Shown: in pieces, positions 35,401 through 49,745 of the stretch
How the letters are laid out: every line of letters starts with the position of its first letter
Numbering within the stretch: position 1 is the first letter of the stretch
Assembly (NCBI GenBank): GCA_008933995.1
Contig: WARS01000043.1
Coordinates: 6,626,977 to 6,690,976 of the forward strand
DNA from: Datnioides undecimradiatus
Taxonomy: Eukaryota > Chordata > Actinopteri > Lobotiformes > Datnioididae
Reading direction: 5' to 3'
DNA: 64,000 nucleotides
Translations under genes and position numbers: made by a program
The notes under the pieces: generated by a model
What the model saw: the letters and a program-made list of their open reading frames with translations, nothing else
Database searches by the model: none
What the model was told of the DNA's origin: nothing

Positions 35401-37218
35401 TGATCTGAAATAGTTCCAGGTCTGCAACCAAACATTTGACTTTGGAAAATGAATGTTTAAAGCAGACTGATGGACAGCATTGTTTTTGTAGCTGTCACAT
35501 CTGGGATCCCTTTAGCTGTGTGTCCAGTTTTTATGCTAAGCTAAGCTAACTGACTGACTGCTTGGCACAAAGACTCTCTGTCATGATGCTGAATTATGGC
35601 TTTAAATCTTTGACAGCTGATGCATGAAGGTGGCCTGAGGTTGTGATTCTGGGGTTTATGAACTCAGAAACATGATTTCTGACTTTTCCACTTTGTCTCA
35701 TTTGAACAAACTCTTGATTTAACTCCCTCTTATTAGACTCTCCAGACAAATAAATCCCACTTCCACTTTGATTCTTTTCATTTAACTTTGATTTTTAAAA
35801 CTCGGGGTTGATTTTCTCACGGGGAATGCTTCAGGCTGAGGGTAATAGCTATGTTTAGCCCCCATCTGTAGCCTCCCAGCGCAGACCGGCCTCTCTGGTT
35901 CAATCCCCATATCGAGGAGGCGCTGGTCCGGGACGGCTGGATCAATATTTAATTGATTGGACCAGATTGCGGCACCAGTCAGCGGGGCTAATATCCATCG
36001 CTCTTAACACAGTAATCAGAGGCGAGCTGCGGCGTCAGGCTCTGAGCTGCTGGCAGGAAGCGCAGCTGTGAGTGCAGTGCAGTGTCTGACGACTGCAGAG
36101 GCTTTCAATCTTCATCCCTCCAGACTGAACTTCCTCTGAACCTGGTTCAGGATCTAAACTCTGCGCTGATCAGTGCAACCTGTCTGCTGCTCTGCGCTGC
36201 AAGAAGTCCACATATATCATATGGATGATTCTGCAGCTCAGTGGAGGAAACATCGTGTCCTGTTCGAGTTTTTCTCCCACGTTATGTTTTAAGTGTTTGC
36301 TCTTTAATGTTTCAGTAGCTTTAAAGAGTTTTATTTGCATCATCAGAACCTCCTTCCCTCTCTAACCTCCATCGTCCTGTAGCAGAAACATGTTTTAAAG
36401 GCTCTGCAGACGCGTCCAGTGTCAGTCAGCAGGTTTTATCACAGCACTGTTGTTCTGATGTGAGGGTTGATATTTAATATGTCCTGAAGACACGACACAG
36501 TCATCAATCCGTCTTCAGGAGCTGATCAGAGGTGTGACAGGTCTCCTTCTGGTTCGCTCTGCTGTTGCTTTGCTTCCTGTCTCCATGGCTGCACACCTGC
36601 TGCAGGTGAACCAGCAGCGAGGACACACCTGCACCTGCAGCTCCTGAGACCCTTCACAGCTTTAGGTAAACGAGTTTGATGATAATAGTACCTCCAGCAC
36701 CAACTCTGCATCAGGCCCTGAAATGTCCAGCTGAGGTCAGCTGTTTGTCAGGTCTATATAAACAATATGGACACACACACACACACACATACAGACACAC
36801 ACACTCAGACACACCCTCGTTTGTTACCTTGAGTTTCTGTATTTTCCCGGCCAGGGACGAGTGTGTGCCGACGTGCTGGAAGAGAGACGGTTTAAACCGA
36901 ATCCTCAGGTTGGCTTTCTGCCTGTCACAGTGTTTCTGATGGAGACACAGAGACGGTCACAACAACAACAACAACAACAACAAAACAACACAGACTCCAG
37001 ACTTATACTCCAGAATTTATATACAGACTATACAGACTATACAGTGTGTTTTGGACCTCCCTGAATCAGTCAGACTGAGGTACTCACTGCATCCTTCTCC
37101 GGGTTGCACACTTTGACCCACATGATGTGGTCGAGCAGCCAGTCGATGGGTTTGTCTTTGTAGAACATTAGCATGAACTCCACGATGAGCGACAGGTCCA
37201 ATGACTTAAACATCTTAC
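21247..37218 (-). CDS. mgat4b: MGAT4B (GnT-IVb), C-terminal part; 5' exons absent
   Basis: Golgi alpha-1,3-mannosyl-glycoprotein beta-1,4-N-acetylglucosaminyltransferase that starts a third branch on N-glycans. Exons (gene order): 37088-37218, 36828-36935, 34507-34700, 33735-33813, 32666-32753, 22339-22451 and 21247-21270. Each join is in frame with GT-AG ends, and the last exon encodes IFIKKAD and stop. The seven exons give about 244 of roughly 548 residues. Recognisable pieces are [80 protein letters not shown] and [18 protein letters not shown]. This is the end of the GT54 catalytic domain plus the C-terminal lectin-like domain. The membrane anchor and most of the catalytic domain should lie at higher coordinates but are not found up to 41.1 kb. 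The MGAT4B-type C-terminus and the canx/maml1 neighbours favour MGAT4B over MGAT4A. Confidence 0.93.
21480..22200. repeat. Degenerate CTTCAAGGACC/CCTGGAA-type repeat
   Basis: Words such as CTTCAAGGA, CCTGGAAACC and CCTCTGAA recur throughout the last mgat4b intron without a fixed period, like an old minisatellite. Confidence 0.5.
23479..23533. repeat. (GT)n microsatellite
   Basis: About 27 GT units. Confidence 0.95.
23854..23880. repeat. Hairpin: 11-bp perfect stem, 5-nt loop
   Basis: ATATCAGTACC, TGGGA, then the reverse complement. The flanks also pair imperfectly (TGTTCG on the left with CGAACA on the right), extending the foldback to roughly 30 bp per arm. Possibly part of an older mobile element 200 bp upstream of the LINE. 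Confidence 0.8.
24369..25149 (+). pseudogene. LINE ORF1 (nucleic-acid-binding protein), frameshifted
   Basis: The first segment (24369-24662) ends in a stop after VMKELN. The reading resumes one base out of phase (from about 24664) and runs to the stop at 25149. It contains a Lys/Glu-rich coiled-coil region, [32 protein letters not shown] and a basic end, the arrangement of L1 ORF1p (coiled coil, RRM-like core, C-terminal domain). A single-base indel near 24660 accounts for the break. Confidence 0.8.
25331..28474 (+). pseudogene. LINE ORF2 (endonuclease-reverse transcriptase), broken
   Basis: The endonuclease portion shows [12 protein letters not shown] near 25385, GGDLND near 25806 and SDHKMI near 26071. 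The reverse-transcriptase portion shows [18 protein letters not shown] (26463-26517), [11 protein letters not shown] (26699-26731), [11 protein letters not shown] (26878-26910) and LADDT (27001-27016, where the family usually has FADDT). A C-terminal CxxC...H...C finger ([19 protein letters not shown]) follows from 28169. Several stops and frame changes occur, and the region joining endonuclease and RT (about 26250-26440) is far too short, indicating an internal deletion. Confidence 0.85.
29155..29310. repeat. Two-copy direct repeat (about 75-85 bp)
   Basis: The words CTTCCTTTTGCGTCGTG...AGCTGGGATTCGTGTGGAA (from 29162) and CTTCCTTTTACGTCGTG...AGCTGGGATCCTTGTGGAA (from 29246) are diverged copies, each followed by a GACTGGAAGC or GGCTGGAAGC tail. 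Confidence 0.75.
29385..29750. repeat. About 125-bp minisatellite, three copies
   Basis: The core CACCAGGGGGG / CAGCAGGGGGG recurs at about 29400, 29529 and 29653 (spacings about 129 and 124). Each core is followed by GG(T/A)(C/T)GGAGGTG(T/G)CC and a CAGGTCTTAGACAAA-like segment. Located just 3' of the LINE. Confidence 0.8.
32160..32206. repeat. (GT)n microsatellite
   Basis: About 22 GT units with one interruption. Confidence 0.95.
32396..32454. repeat. (CA)n microsatellite
   Basis: About 29 CA units, some 210 bases from the 32666-32753 exon of mgat4b. Confidence 0.95.
33212..33253. repeat. Perfect 19-bp hairpin, 4-nt loop
   Basis: TTGATTATATATTTGTTTA, TTGA, then the exact reverse complement. 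Lies in an mgat4b intron, about 460 bases downstream (gene sense) of the 33735-33813 exon. Confidence 0.95.
34005..34500. repeat. Degenerate GGTACCC/TGCCCTCTGG repeat
   Basis: GGTACCC, GATACCC, TACCCCCT and TGCCCTC words recur across about 500 bases immediately against the 34507-34700 mgat4b exon, without a fixed period. Confidence 0.6.
34941..34998. repeat. Perfect 25-bp hairpin, 8-nt loop
   Basis: The left arm at 34941-34965 starts ATAACATAAAAAATGACTTC. The loop at 34966-34973 is GCTTTTAG. The right arm at 34974-34998 is the exact reverse complement, without a single mismatch. Lies in the mgat4b intron upstream of the 34507-34700 exon. Confidence 0.97.
35003..36827 (-). other. mgat4b: mgat4b intron, remaining part
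   Basis: Between the 36828-36935 and 34507-34700 exons. No coding segment is recognised. It contains GCTAAGC words near 35535 and a (CA)n patch at 36771-36800. Confidence 0.6.
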
Positions 37219-37800
37219 CTGTCAGAGGAGAAGACAGCTCGGGTCAAAAACAACATGAGCTGCAGGTCAGAGGTCAGAGGTCAGATTTCTCCTTAACTGT
37301 TTTAACTTTTAGTTTTTGTAATGTTAGAGGAGACTTTGATGTTCGATGAATGTCCTGCAGACATCATGTTCTGCTAACATCTCAGAGAGGCTAACATTAG
37401 CTCGAACTCTGATAAACATTATTACCGAGCTAGTTAGCCAAGCTAACACATTCACTCATGGAAAGGACTAAAATACAACAGGTATGGACTGACACACCTG
37501 CCGCATCAGTCCTGACTGTAGCTGATACGTTCTGATTGGATGATCCCCGCTCAGGTTAAACAAACAGGTAAGTTCAGCACCTGGTTAGTAAACAAACCAC
37601 AGCCTGATCCAGGAAGTGATTTAAATCTGCTGCAGCTCTGTGGCTGGTTGTTTCTCAATGAACTGCATCTTGGGAGTTGTGGTCTTTCAGTATTTCACTT
37701 CACACAAGAACAGGAACCAGACTTTTCTCGTCTAAATTCAGTCCGGACTTCCTGTTTGTCATCTTCTGTCAGCTGTCTCTGGGTCTGAGTGAACTCACAA

Positions 37801-37873
37801 TCCGGGTGAGCCGGGTGAGTCTGGGTGAGTTGGGGTGAGTCTGGGTGAGTCAGGGTGAGTCAAGGTAAGTCTG
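37801..37873. repeat. 10-bp tandem repeat of splice-donor consensus
   Basis: Seven units of the form CTGGGTGAGT, most at exactly 10-base spacing and the last AAGGTAAGT. Every unit contains a near-ideal GT donor on the plus strand. Confidence 0.9.
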
Positions 37874-38825
37874 GCCGATCGTTCTCAGGGAACTAAAGGT
37901 CTGAACTGAGTGTCTCACTGCAGCTGAAACACTGATGAGGATGAACTGAAAGGCCGACAGGGAGCACCGTCCTGCCGCCCCCTGCTCCGCCCTGATCCGT
38001 GTAGACGTTCCAGCCTCTGAGGGGTCGGACGTGCGGCGAGGAAACAGAATAACGAGAGAAACAAAAACCCTGCGGATGCAAAAGAGGCCGGGCTGGAGCT
38101 AAACTTAGCAAACGCAAAGCTGAGATGTGAAGAGTTGAACTGGAGAGCGGCCCTGCAGCACTGCAGCTCGCGGTGAGTCAGATCCACCCACACACATTAA
38201 TCACAGCCGCAGCCGTCGCTGCCGAGGCAGGGGATTCAGGGTTAGATACGAATCCTGAGGTCGGGAACCAGGACCAGACTCCTGCTGGCTGCCATCGCTC
38301 TCCTCCACCTGTCTCACTCTCTCTCTGTTTCAGTTCGACAGCGCTCACAGTAATGTGTGTTCATGCTGCTAGTGTCTTAATTTTGATTTCAATCATTACT
38401 ATTTTTATTTCCATTTCCTATTTATACAATTTTATTTATTTATTTATTTCCTGTTTTTAAATCTACATCCTGTCGTGTGACACCTGAATTTACCCTGTAT
38501 GCTCTATAAACATCTGATGTAATCACATTACATCTGACACAATATATTTTATTTCTTACTCTGTTTTGTTTTGTTTCAGTGTTACATTATTTTATATTCA
38601 TTTGTGATCATTAAAACAGTAATTACTGAATTATTGTTATTATTATACAGTGACTGGATCTCTGTTTTAAAAAGATCAAAGACACATTAACTTCACTGTC
38701 AGGATTCCCATGATGCAACAGTTTCATCAGCTTCTCACACTCTTTATTATTATGGAGTTTATTTCTGAATTAAACGGATAAAACATATGATTCAGATTCT
38801 TCTGTGTGTGTGTGAGTCTTCTGTG

Positions 38826-38856
<31 letters not shown>

Positions 38857-39433
38857 CACACACACAGACATAATGACATAATTGATTGTTTTGTGTGCTG
38901 CAGTCGGTCGAATCAATAATTCACAGTTAAAACGTTTCATCTCTGGTGACGGAGGCGTTGTCGCCTCATCAGATGCTTCATACGGAGACTGGAGCTGGTG
39001 ATTAAATGCTGCTCACTAAACGAGATGGAGTTAAGTTTGAGCCGTATTCGGTGGCGAGTTATTTACGAACACACACACGGTTTCACTTCCTGTTGATGAT
39101 TCAGATCATTTACTGGAGAGTGTGGGACAAACTGGAGTACCTGGAAGAAACCCACGGTGACACAGGGAGCTGTGGTCGGTGATCCACTGTGCCGCCAGAT
39201 GACCTCCTGCTGCAGACGTCCTCCACCTGCAGCTGCTCTTTGGGATTAATGTGGTGACCATGGAGGCGTCGGTGAAGCTGCAGTGGAAACCCCAACCGGC
39301 AGTAGAAACTGTGGGACGGGGCTCTCTCTACAGGCCGGGCAGAAGGTCTCGGTTGGTCCATGATGCTGCTGTAGGTCTTTCACACTTTGCTCTTGAAGAC
39401 TCATGAGATGTTTTGTATGGGTCCATGGTGACC

Positions 39434-39991
39434 TCAGATGTTTCCATCTCTAGGTACGCCTGCACTGAACACCAGGACCCCGAGCAGGATGTTCCACCAG
39501 CGGGGGGAAGCAGCTGTCTTTGCAAGCCGGGCAGACAACCTTTGGATGTGTGCTTGCAAGCACTGGACGATCTCTTTGTCCACAGTTGGATCCTCCAGCA
39601 TTCGCCTCCCACAGAACTTCCTCTTGAGGTCTTTAATCAGAGCTTTGCAGCCTTTCTTGGTGGTCTTCACGTCTGGGCAGAAGTTCTCAGTCAGGGTGAG
39701 TCCCTCCATGGTCTGGTTGATCAGCCTCTTTGTGTGGGCGACCCACTCCTCCTGGTGCCGGTTCTACAGAGCATGGCACTTGCTGAGCAGTCTCGAGGTC
39801 AGCACGGTAACAAACAACCGGAGCTTCTTGCTCTCCACCTCGGCTCTAGGCTCCAGACCAGATGCGAGAGGGTCAGCGGACTCTGGAGGTGTCCCAGGTT
39901 GCTCCGTGGTGACCTCAGAGTGGACTTCCACCTCGTGGACAGTCTCAGGAATTTGTTCCTCAGTAACGACACTTGTTTGTGCTTCTTCCAT
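39434..39991 (-). pseudogene. Unrecognised intronless frame of 185 codons with one in-frame stop
   Basis: The frame opens at the ATG 39989-39991 (MEEAQTSVVTEEQIPE) and reads through an acidic Thr/Glu/Pro-rich N-part (residues 1-53). A TAG follows CHAL at 39764-39766 or immediately beside it. The same frame then continues NRHQEEWVAHTKRLINQ, a basic middle (KTTKKGCKALIKDLKRKF) and a short hydrophobic end (WWNILLGVLVFSAGV), to a stop at 39434-39436. A CAG to TAG change would explain the single break. No family is recognised. The frame could be a recently inactivated gene, a polymorphic null or a sequencing error. A TATA box and a heat-shock-like palindrome sit directly upstream. The plus strand also happens to be open across most of it. 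Confidence 0.55.
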
Positions 39992-40059
39992 TTCTCTACA
40001 ATCTGTACTGGTTCTCAGTAGTTTCAGTAGTGAGTGGAGTCACATCTGATCCATGGAGG

Positions 40060-40106
40060 TATTTATAGACTCTGCTCTGTTGATCTTTGTTCTAGAACTT
40101 CTAGAA
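40060..40106 (-). promoter_or_regulatory. TATA box with heat-shock-element-like palindrome
   Basis: In the gene sense, 40090-40106 reads TTCTAGAA, one base, TTCTAGAA, and TATAAATA follows at 40060-40067, about 70 bases before the ATG at 39991. A canonical heat-shock element alternates GAA and TTC blocks at two-base gaps. Here the central gap is one base, so HSF binding is uncertain. Confidence 0.5.
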
Positions 40107-41046
40107 CCTGATGATGCAAATTATGACACACACACATTCTGCATTTGAGTTGTTTTGACAAATATAATCCTTTGATGGCACCTGGTATGTTCTACATGTT
40201 GCTGAGTTGTAGATCTGTGTTCCTCCATGACCTCAGGTGTTTCATCAGGTTCAGACAGTCTGTGAATCCAGATCAGCTCTGTGATCGGCTTCACTTCCTG
40301 TCTGTGGTGTCATCGCCTCCTCTCTGTGCATGTGTCGGTGTTGTGTTTGTGTGTCAGCAGCTTGATAAACTGACTCTGGATCAGCTGTAAGACACATTTC
40401 TGTGCTCTCTTTTCAGCCGCTGCTTGTTTTTAACTCTGTATCTGAAGCAGATGAAGGATTTAGTCGTCGGACGTCTGGATCTGAAGTTATCAGAGAAACA
40501 AGCTGAGCAAACGTTAGCAGCAGCTCGGCTCGCCGCCCCTCCAGGACGTCCCGTGTGCGGCCGACAGCGTGGGAGAAACAGTGGTTTTTAAGGTGGAACT
40601 GCTTTATTCAGTGTTTCTCTGGGTTTGAATCAGCGGCTCTGTTTGTTTTGGAGAGGAGGAGACCTCTGTGGAGAATTCAGCTCCCAGTAAAAACCTCCTG
40701 AACCAGCAACACTGAAGGAATCCCGGCTGACAGGAAGACAACAACTCCCAGCATCCCACACTGCTGCAGGAGGTCACATGACTGAGATCCTCCTGGAGCC
40801 GACCGTCAGCTCTTTCAGCCTCTAGAGGAACAGCGAGGGGTGCTCGATTCCTCTGTCTCCAGCCTCAGGAGTGATGGGTAGAGCACACAGGGACTTATTA
40901 AAGTGAATTGGAGCAGCAAAGCCTCATGGGAAGAAAACAAGTGTGTGTGTGCGTGTGTGTGGCTGCAGCAGGAAAAGAAAGAAGGGGACACACACTTTGT
41001 TTCTCTCTTGTGTGTGTTTTGTGCAATTAAACATGAAAATCATGAC

Positions 41047-41049
<3 letters not shown>

Positions 41050-41094
<45 letters not shown>

Positions 41095-41127
41095 CATTTT
41101 NCACACACACACACACACACACACACA
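41050..41127. repeat. (CA)n with unresolved base N at 41101
   Basis: Two CA runs (41050-41092 and 41102-41127) separated by ACTCCATTTT and a single N, the only ambiguous base noticed in the window. Confidence 0.95.
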
Positions 41128-41154
41128 TGCTGACAGGATGTGTGTGTCCTGCAG

Positions 41155-41465
41155 GTCTCTGGTGGCACCATCGCAGACCTGTTGGCTGGTCTGAAGTCAG
41201 TTGGAGAGTGCAAGGCGCTGAGGGTCCTGGAAGAGGCACTGCATCACCTTGATGACCAGGAGATGCAGATGACCCATGAGACGAGAGGTGAGTGGACTCC
41301 GATTGGATGCCGTGTTGGTTAAACAGCGTTGCTGGGACGACAAGTCCTCAGCTGTGGTTTCTCTGCGCAGGCGGGTCTCTGTGTGCTCAGATCCGGGATC
41401 TGAAGGTGGACGCTCGGCTCGACAGCGGCGTGTGTGACAGCGGGGTGGAGCTGTCAACAGCATGA
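41155..41465 (+). CDS. nfkb1: NF-kappa-B p105 (NFKB1), last two coding exons only
   Basis: p105 is the precursor of p50 and a cytoplasmic I-kappa-B-like inhibitor. Exons 41155-41287 and 41371-41465 join in frame (GT-AG), encoding about 74 residues to the TGA at 41463-41465. The first exon begins VSGGTIADLLAGLKSVGE, the end of the death domain and matching the VSGGTV start of the equivalent vertebrate p105 segment. The second contains LDSGVCDSGVELS, the IKK-phosphorylated DSGxxxS beta-TrCP degron that marks p105 for processing, here preceded by a second DSG. The protein stops three residues after the degron, whereas mammalian p105 continues for over 30. No Rel, ankyrin or earlier death-domain exon is found upstream. 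The ube2d3 neighbour agrees with human 4q24. Confidence 0.85.
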
Positions 41466-41659
41466 CCATCTGATTGGTCGGTCTCCAGCCGGGGTCATCA
41501 GGAAGAGCTGATGCATCGTCTGGCGATGGGCCGGTGGATCAGTGGATCTCTGTCTGTCCTCCATCATGAATGTTTCTCCTCACAAACATTTTAATGAGTT
41601 TTTAATGAAACGTGCTATTTTTTTACCCGACGATGCAGAAAACATGTTTGTTGTGTATA

Positions 41660-41665
41660 AATAAA
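41660..41665 (+). terminator. nfkb1: nfkb1 polyadenylation signal
   Basis: AATAAA, about 195 bases after the nfkb1 stop and followed by a GT-poor stretch. It is the nearest consensus signal on the plus strand. Confidence 0.65.
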
Positions 41666-43375
41666 CAACGTCGCCATGGAAACAAGCTGAAAACTGAGCA
41701 ACTGATTCTGGTTTTATAGAAAAACAAACAGGTGATTTGGTTTGATGGTTTTCAGCCCAGCTACACTCCCACAGATCAACCACACGAAGGTTAAAGGAGC
41801 AGTTCACCCAGACACGGAGCTGCTCCTCGGGTCAGCTGGTAGAGAGCAGCTCTTTGGTCCACCCGTCCTGTCGCTGCTGAGTGAACATCAGAGCGAGCAG
41901 CAAGGACTCCGGGCGAGCAGCGTCTGCAGGGGAATGGTGCTACGATTACCGCCATGATTGTAAAGAAGCGACTCTGGGATTGTTTCATGTGATTCTTTAT
42001 AAACACTCGCATGTCCGCGCATTCAGGTGTTTGACTCAGCGTGTTCACACTGTGAAGTGATTCCTCCATGACACGACTCCAGAGTCCAAAGTCCTGGTCC
42101 TGAAGTTCAGCTCAGGAGACTCTGACCCTCCTCTGGGATTTAAACTGTCTGTGTCAGAGGCTGCTGAGCTAACCCGCTAACAGTTAGCAACAGTTAGCAG
42201 TTCCTTTGGCAACAAGCAAAGCTAACTGTCCATCAGGAAACTCACAGAGTCGAGTTGGACTCAGGATCCAGATTCATGTAGACAGACATCACCTGTGTGT
42301 GTGTGTGAGAGAGAGACTCACTGCGGCTCAGTGGCCACTTTATTAGGTACACCTGTGCAGCTGCTCTGACAGGAAGTTTGTTTTCAGTCAGTTTGCTGTT
42401 TCCTCAGAAAACACACGCACCTCAGCGTGCTCGAGCATCGTTAACTGTGACGTTGCTAACGAACATTACACAGAAGAGCTGCGCCGAGCCTCCTCGCTGC
42501 TCAGCGCTCGCTGATGTCATGAAGGAATCACTTCACAGACTCAGAGGAGTCGTGAAACTGCGAACACGCGACTCAAACACCTGAACGTGTTTTCTAAGTG
42601 CGCATGTGATTTTTACCTGTTTAGTGTTTTTTAATTTTAAAGGCCATTTATTTTCTGTCACCACTGAAAACTCTTTAAAGCTGCAGCAGCAACAGGAGCT
42701 GGTGTGCACGGCATTATGGGTAGAGAAGTCCAGAGCCGTGAGGAGCTGTTGTCTTGTGTCGGTGTGTGAAACCTGAGCAGGTGTGTGTCTGACAGGTGAT
42801 ATTTATCTCTGCTTTGTGCAGACCAACACGAGCTTTTCAGTCATCGCATTGTTTTTTTAAATAAAGTTGATTTTGTATTTAGCGTCTCCTGTTTGTTCAC
42901 GTTCCGCACAAACATCGTTTGAATCCGTTCACATGCTGCCGTCTGACACACTAATCTAATGATGGTGAAGACGATTCAGTTTCATTCGATCCAACATTTC
43001 ACTGACACATCAAACACGATCGACTCAGATTGAAGGCGACACTTGGGTGTTTTCAGGTATATCTGACGAGTCGACCAATCAGAATGAAGCTGCTGTGATT
43101 ACTGTGATGACATCATGTTTCTCTAACCAAACTAAGAGTAGAGCAGCTCAAAGTCCTGAAACCATCTTTTATCTTGATGAGTTGTGAGTATTTACTCTGA
43201 TTACTTTGCTGCTCGCCCCTCAAATGTTTGTTCTTAGGTTTCGCAGCAGATGTAGTTGAATCTTCTGTGACGGACGTTCAGCTGAGCCAGTCTAAAGATA
43301 TTTGATGTTTACGCTGAGACACAAACGTCAGGAGCCGATAAAAACAGGAGAGACACAAACTGCAATTTGTTCAAC
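41666..43375. other. Intergenic, convergent nfkb1 and ube2d3 ends
   Basis: No gene recognised. Contains a dispersed-repeat fragment at 42319-42360 and another plus-strand AATAAA near 42859. Confidence 0.5.
42319..42360. repeat. Dispersed-repeat fragment
   Basis: GTGGCCACTTTATTAGGTAC with its flanks is a word I recall as common in vertebrate interspersed repeats. The family is not identified here. Confidence 0.4.
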
Positions 43376-43381
43376 TTTATT
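43376..43381 (-). terminator. ube2d3: ube2d3 polyadenylation signal
   Basis: AATAAA on the minus strand, about 490 bases beyond the distal stop codon at 43869. Confidence 0.65.
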
Positions 43382-43784
43382 GAGAAAAACCCTTCACAGA
43401 GCGATTAGTTGATCAATCAGCCGTTGAGAGCTTTGAGTTTCATCTTCAGTGCAAAAAGAGGAGAACAGTGTCATGGTGATGGATGAACTAACGGCTCTCT
43501 CGTCTAAAAACAAAACAAACAACAACAAATAAAACGCTGTTTTTTTTTTTTAAAGTGGACAAATCTCAGCAGCACATGAACCAATCACTGACATGCATTA
43601 AATTATTATTCTGTTCTCCTGCAGGTTTGTCACTTCCTGTAACAGCCCCCTCCTCAGGGTCACAGTTGGCACATTCACAGCTCTCAGCCTTCGCCTCCTT
43701 CACCCAGTTTAGAAAGCAGAGAAAACAAAAAGTTTAAAAGCATTTCAGGAAACAAACGTGAACAAACTACCATTATTGGCTGAT

Positions 43785-43801
43785 GGGGGGGGGGGGGGGG
43801 G
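43785..43801. repeat. Poly-G run (17 G)
   Basis: Seventeen uninterrupted G on the plus strand, that is C17 in the ube2d3 3' UTR. The run length is likely unreliable in assembly. Confidence 0.9.
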
Positions 43802-43868
43802 TCAGGGGGCGTGGCCTCAAAAACAAATAAATCAAAGTTTGTTCCAGCAGTGAGGAGCAGGAGGAACA

Positions 43869-48679
<4,811 letters not shown>

Positions 48680-49090
48680 TGTGTCTGCGTGAAGGGGCCG
48701 GCTGTCGAGGAGGAGGTGGAGGAGGAGGGCAGGCCAGCTAGGTAACGCTAACTAACTAGCATCTAGGACTGTGCTAGCTTCTGTGTCTAACTTCAGATAG
48801 CTAGCTGTGCTACACATACGCCGGTTCCACCACAATCTGTGTTCTCAAATCTCGTCTTTGTCACCGACTACAGCTCAGTCTCCAGACTGACTCTGCAGCC
48901 CCGAATCCAGGCTGACACTCAAATAACGGACCGGAGCGACCGCAGCGGCTCAAAATGTCTTCCGTTACACACAGAGAGCAGCTGTCAGACCACCGGGAGC
49001 AGGAGGTCTCACTCCGACTGCGTTTCAAGTGACCGAAGAACGCCTCCAAACAACATGGCCGTGAATTATAAGCATCAATAGCTGCACTAT
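48680..49090 (-). promoter_or_regulatory. ube2d3: ube2d3 5' UTR and promoter region
   Basis: Directly upstream of the ATG exon. A GGAGGAGGTGGAGGAGG purine tract lies near 48708-48728, and a YY1-type GGCCATGTT (gene sense) at 49052-49060. No TATA box is seen, as expected for a housekeeping E2. The start site is not determined. Confidence 0.5.
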
Positions 49091-49100
49091 GGAGAGGCAA

Positions 49101-49170
49101 ATATCATATCATATCATATCATATCATATCATATCATATCATATCATATCATATCATATATATCATATTT
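49101..49170. repeat. (ATATC)n pentanucleotide repeat
   Basis: About 12 units immediately upstream of the ube2d3 promoter region. Confidence 0.95.
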
Positions 49171-49696
49171 AACATTGAGAGAATAAATTGTTAGTCAAAA
49201 AAGTAATAACTGAAACATGAATATTATAATGCGGAGAATGAAACTGACTTCTTCAATATAGCCCCAAAATATGTTATATGTACCTCAAAATATTCTGGAG
49301 TCAAGAAATATTACAATTCCTCTATTTGTATATGGCTGCATTATTATTCATATTTTCATTTTATGTAGAACTGTTTCAGTGTTCTTTTTATTCTTGTTAC
49401 GAAAAAATTTTTTTTGATTGATTTTGTTTGAATTCCAGATATTTACCCTGTATATTTTCTTTAATAGTCCCTTAATCACTACTGCACTAAATTTTTTATA
49501 ATATTTTGAGAAATGTAATTTTATAATAAAACACTTGTAGTAATAAATATTTTCAGAATGAAAATGTTACAGAGTGAATTCCTATCATGAAATAAAGGTA
49601 AATTGTACAAGAAAAGCTATTATGATTTGAGATGACGTCAGATTTTATGAGAAAATATTAACTGGTGGTAAGATTTTAATTTTGAAGAAGAGGAGA

Positions 49697-49745
49697 GAAG
49701 AAGAAGAAGAAGAAGAAGAAGAAGAAGAAGAAGAAGAAGAAGAAG
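49697..49745. repeat. (GAA)n microsatellite
   Basis: About 16 GAA units, a polypurine tract able to form triplex DNA. Confidence 0.95.

Larger units (their letters stand above)
37219..41154. other. Junction interval lacking expected exons
   Basis: By gene direction this interval should hold either the upstream mgat4b exons (minus) or the upstream nfkb1 exons (plus). Neither is visible. It contains a 10-bp GGTGAGT array (37801-37873), AT-rich stretches at 38340-38780, a CA run at 38828-38853, the intronless frame at 39434-39991, and the N-containing CA repeat at 41050-41127. Confidence 0.7.

Noticed and set aside
39413-40049. Two plus-strand frames of about 200 codons
   Set aside because: Antisense to the minus-strand frame at 39434-39991, which has its own TATA box and a more protein-like composition. 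The plus frames have no promoter features or recognisable motif.
40090-40106. A canonical heat-shock element
   Set aside because: The inverted GAA/TTC blocks are separated by one base instead of two, so it is called only HSE-like.
41660-41665. Possibility that the nfkb1 exons are a processed retrocopy
   Set aside because: An intron with proper GT-AG ends separates 41287 and 41371, so they are genuine genomic exons.
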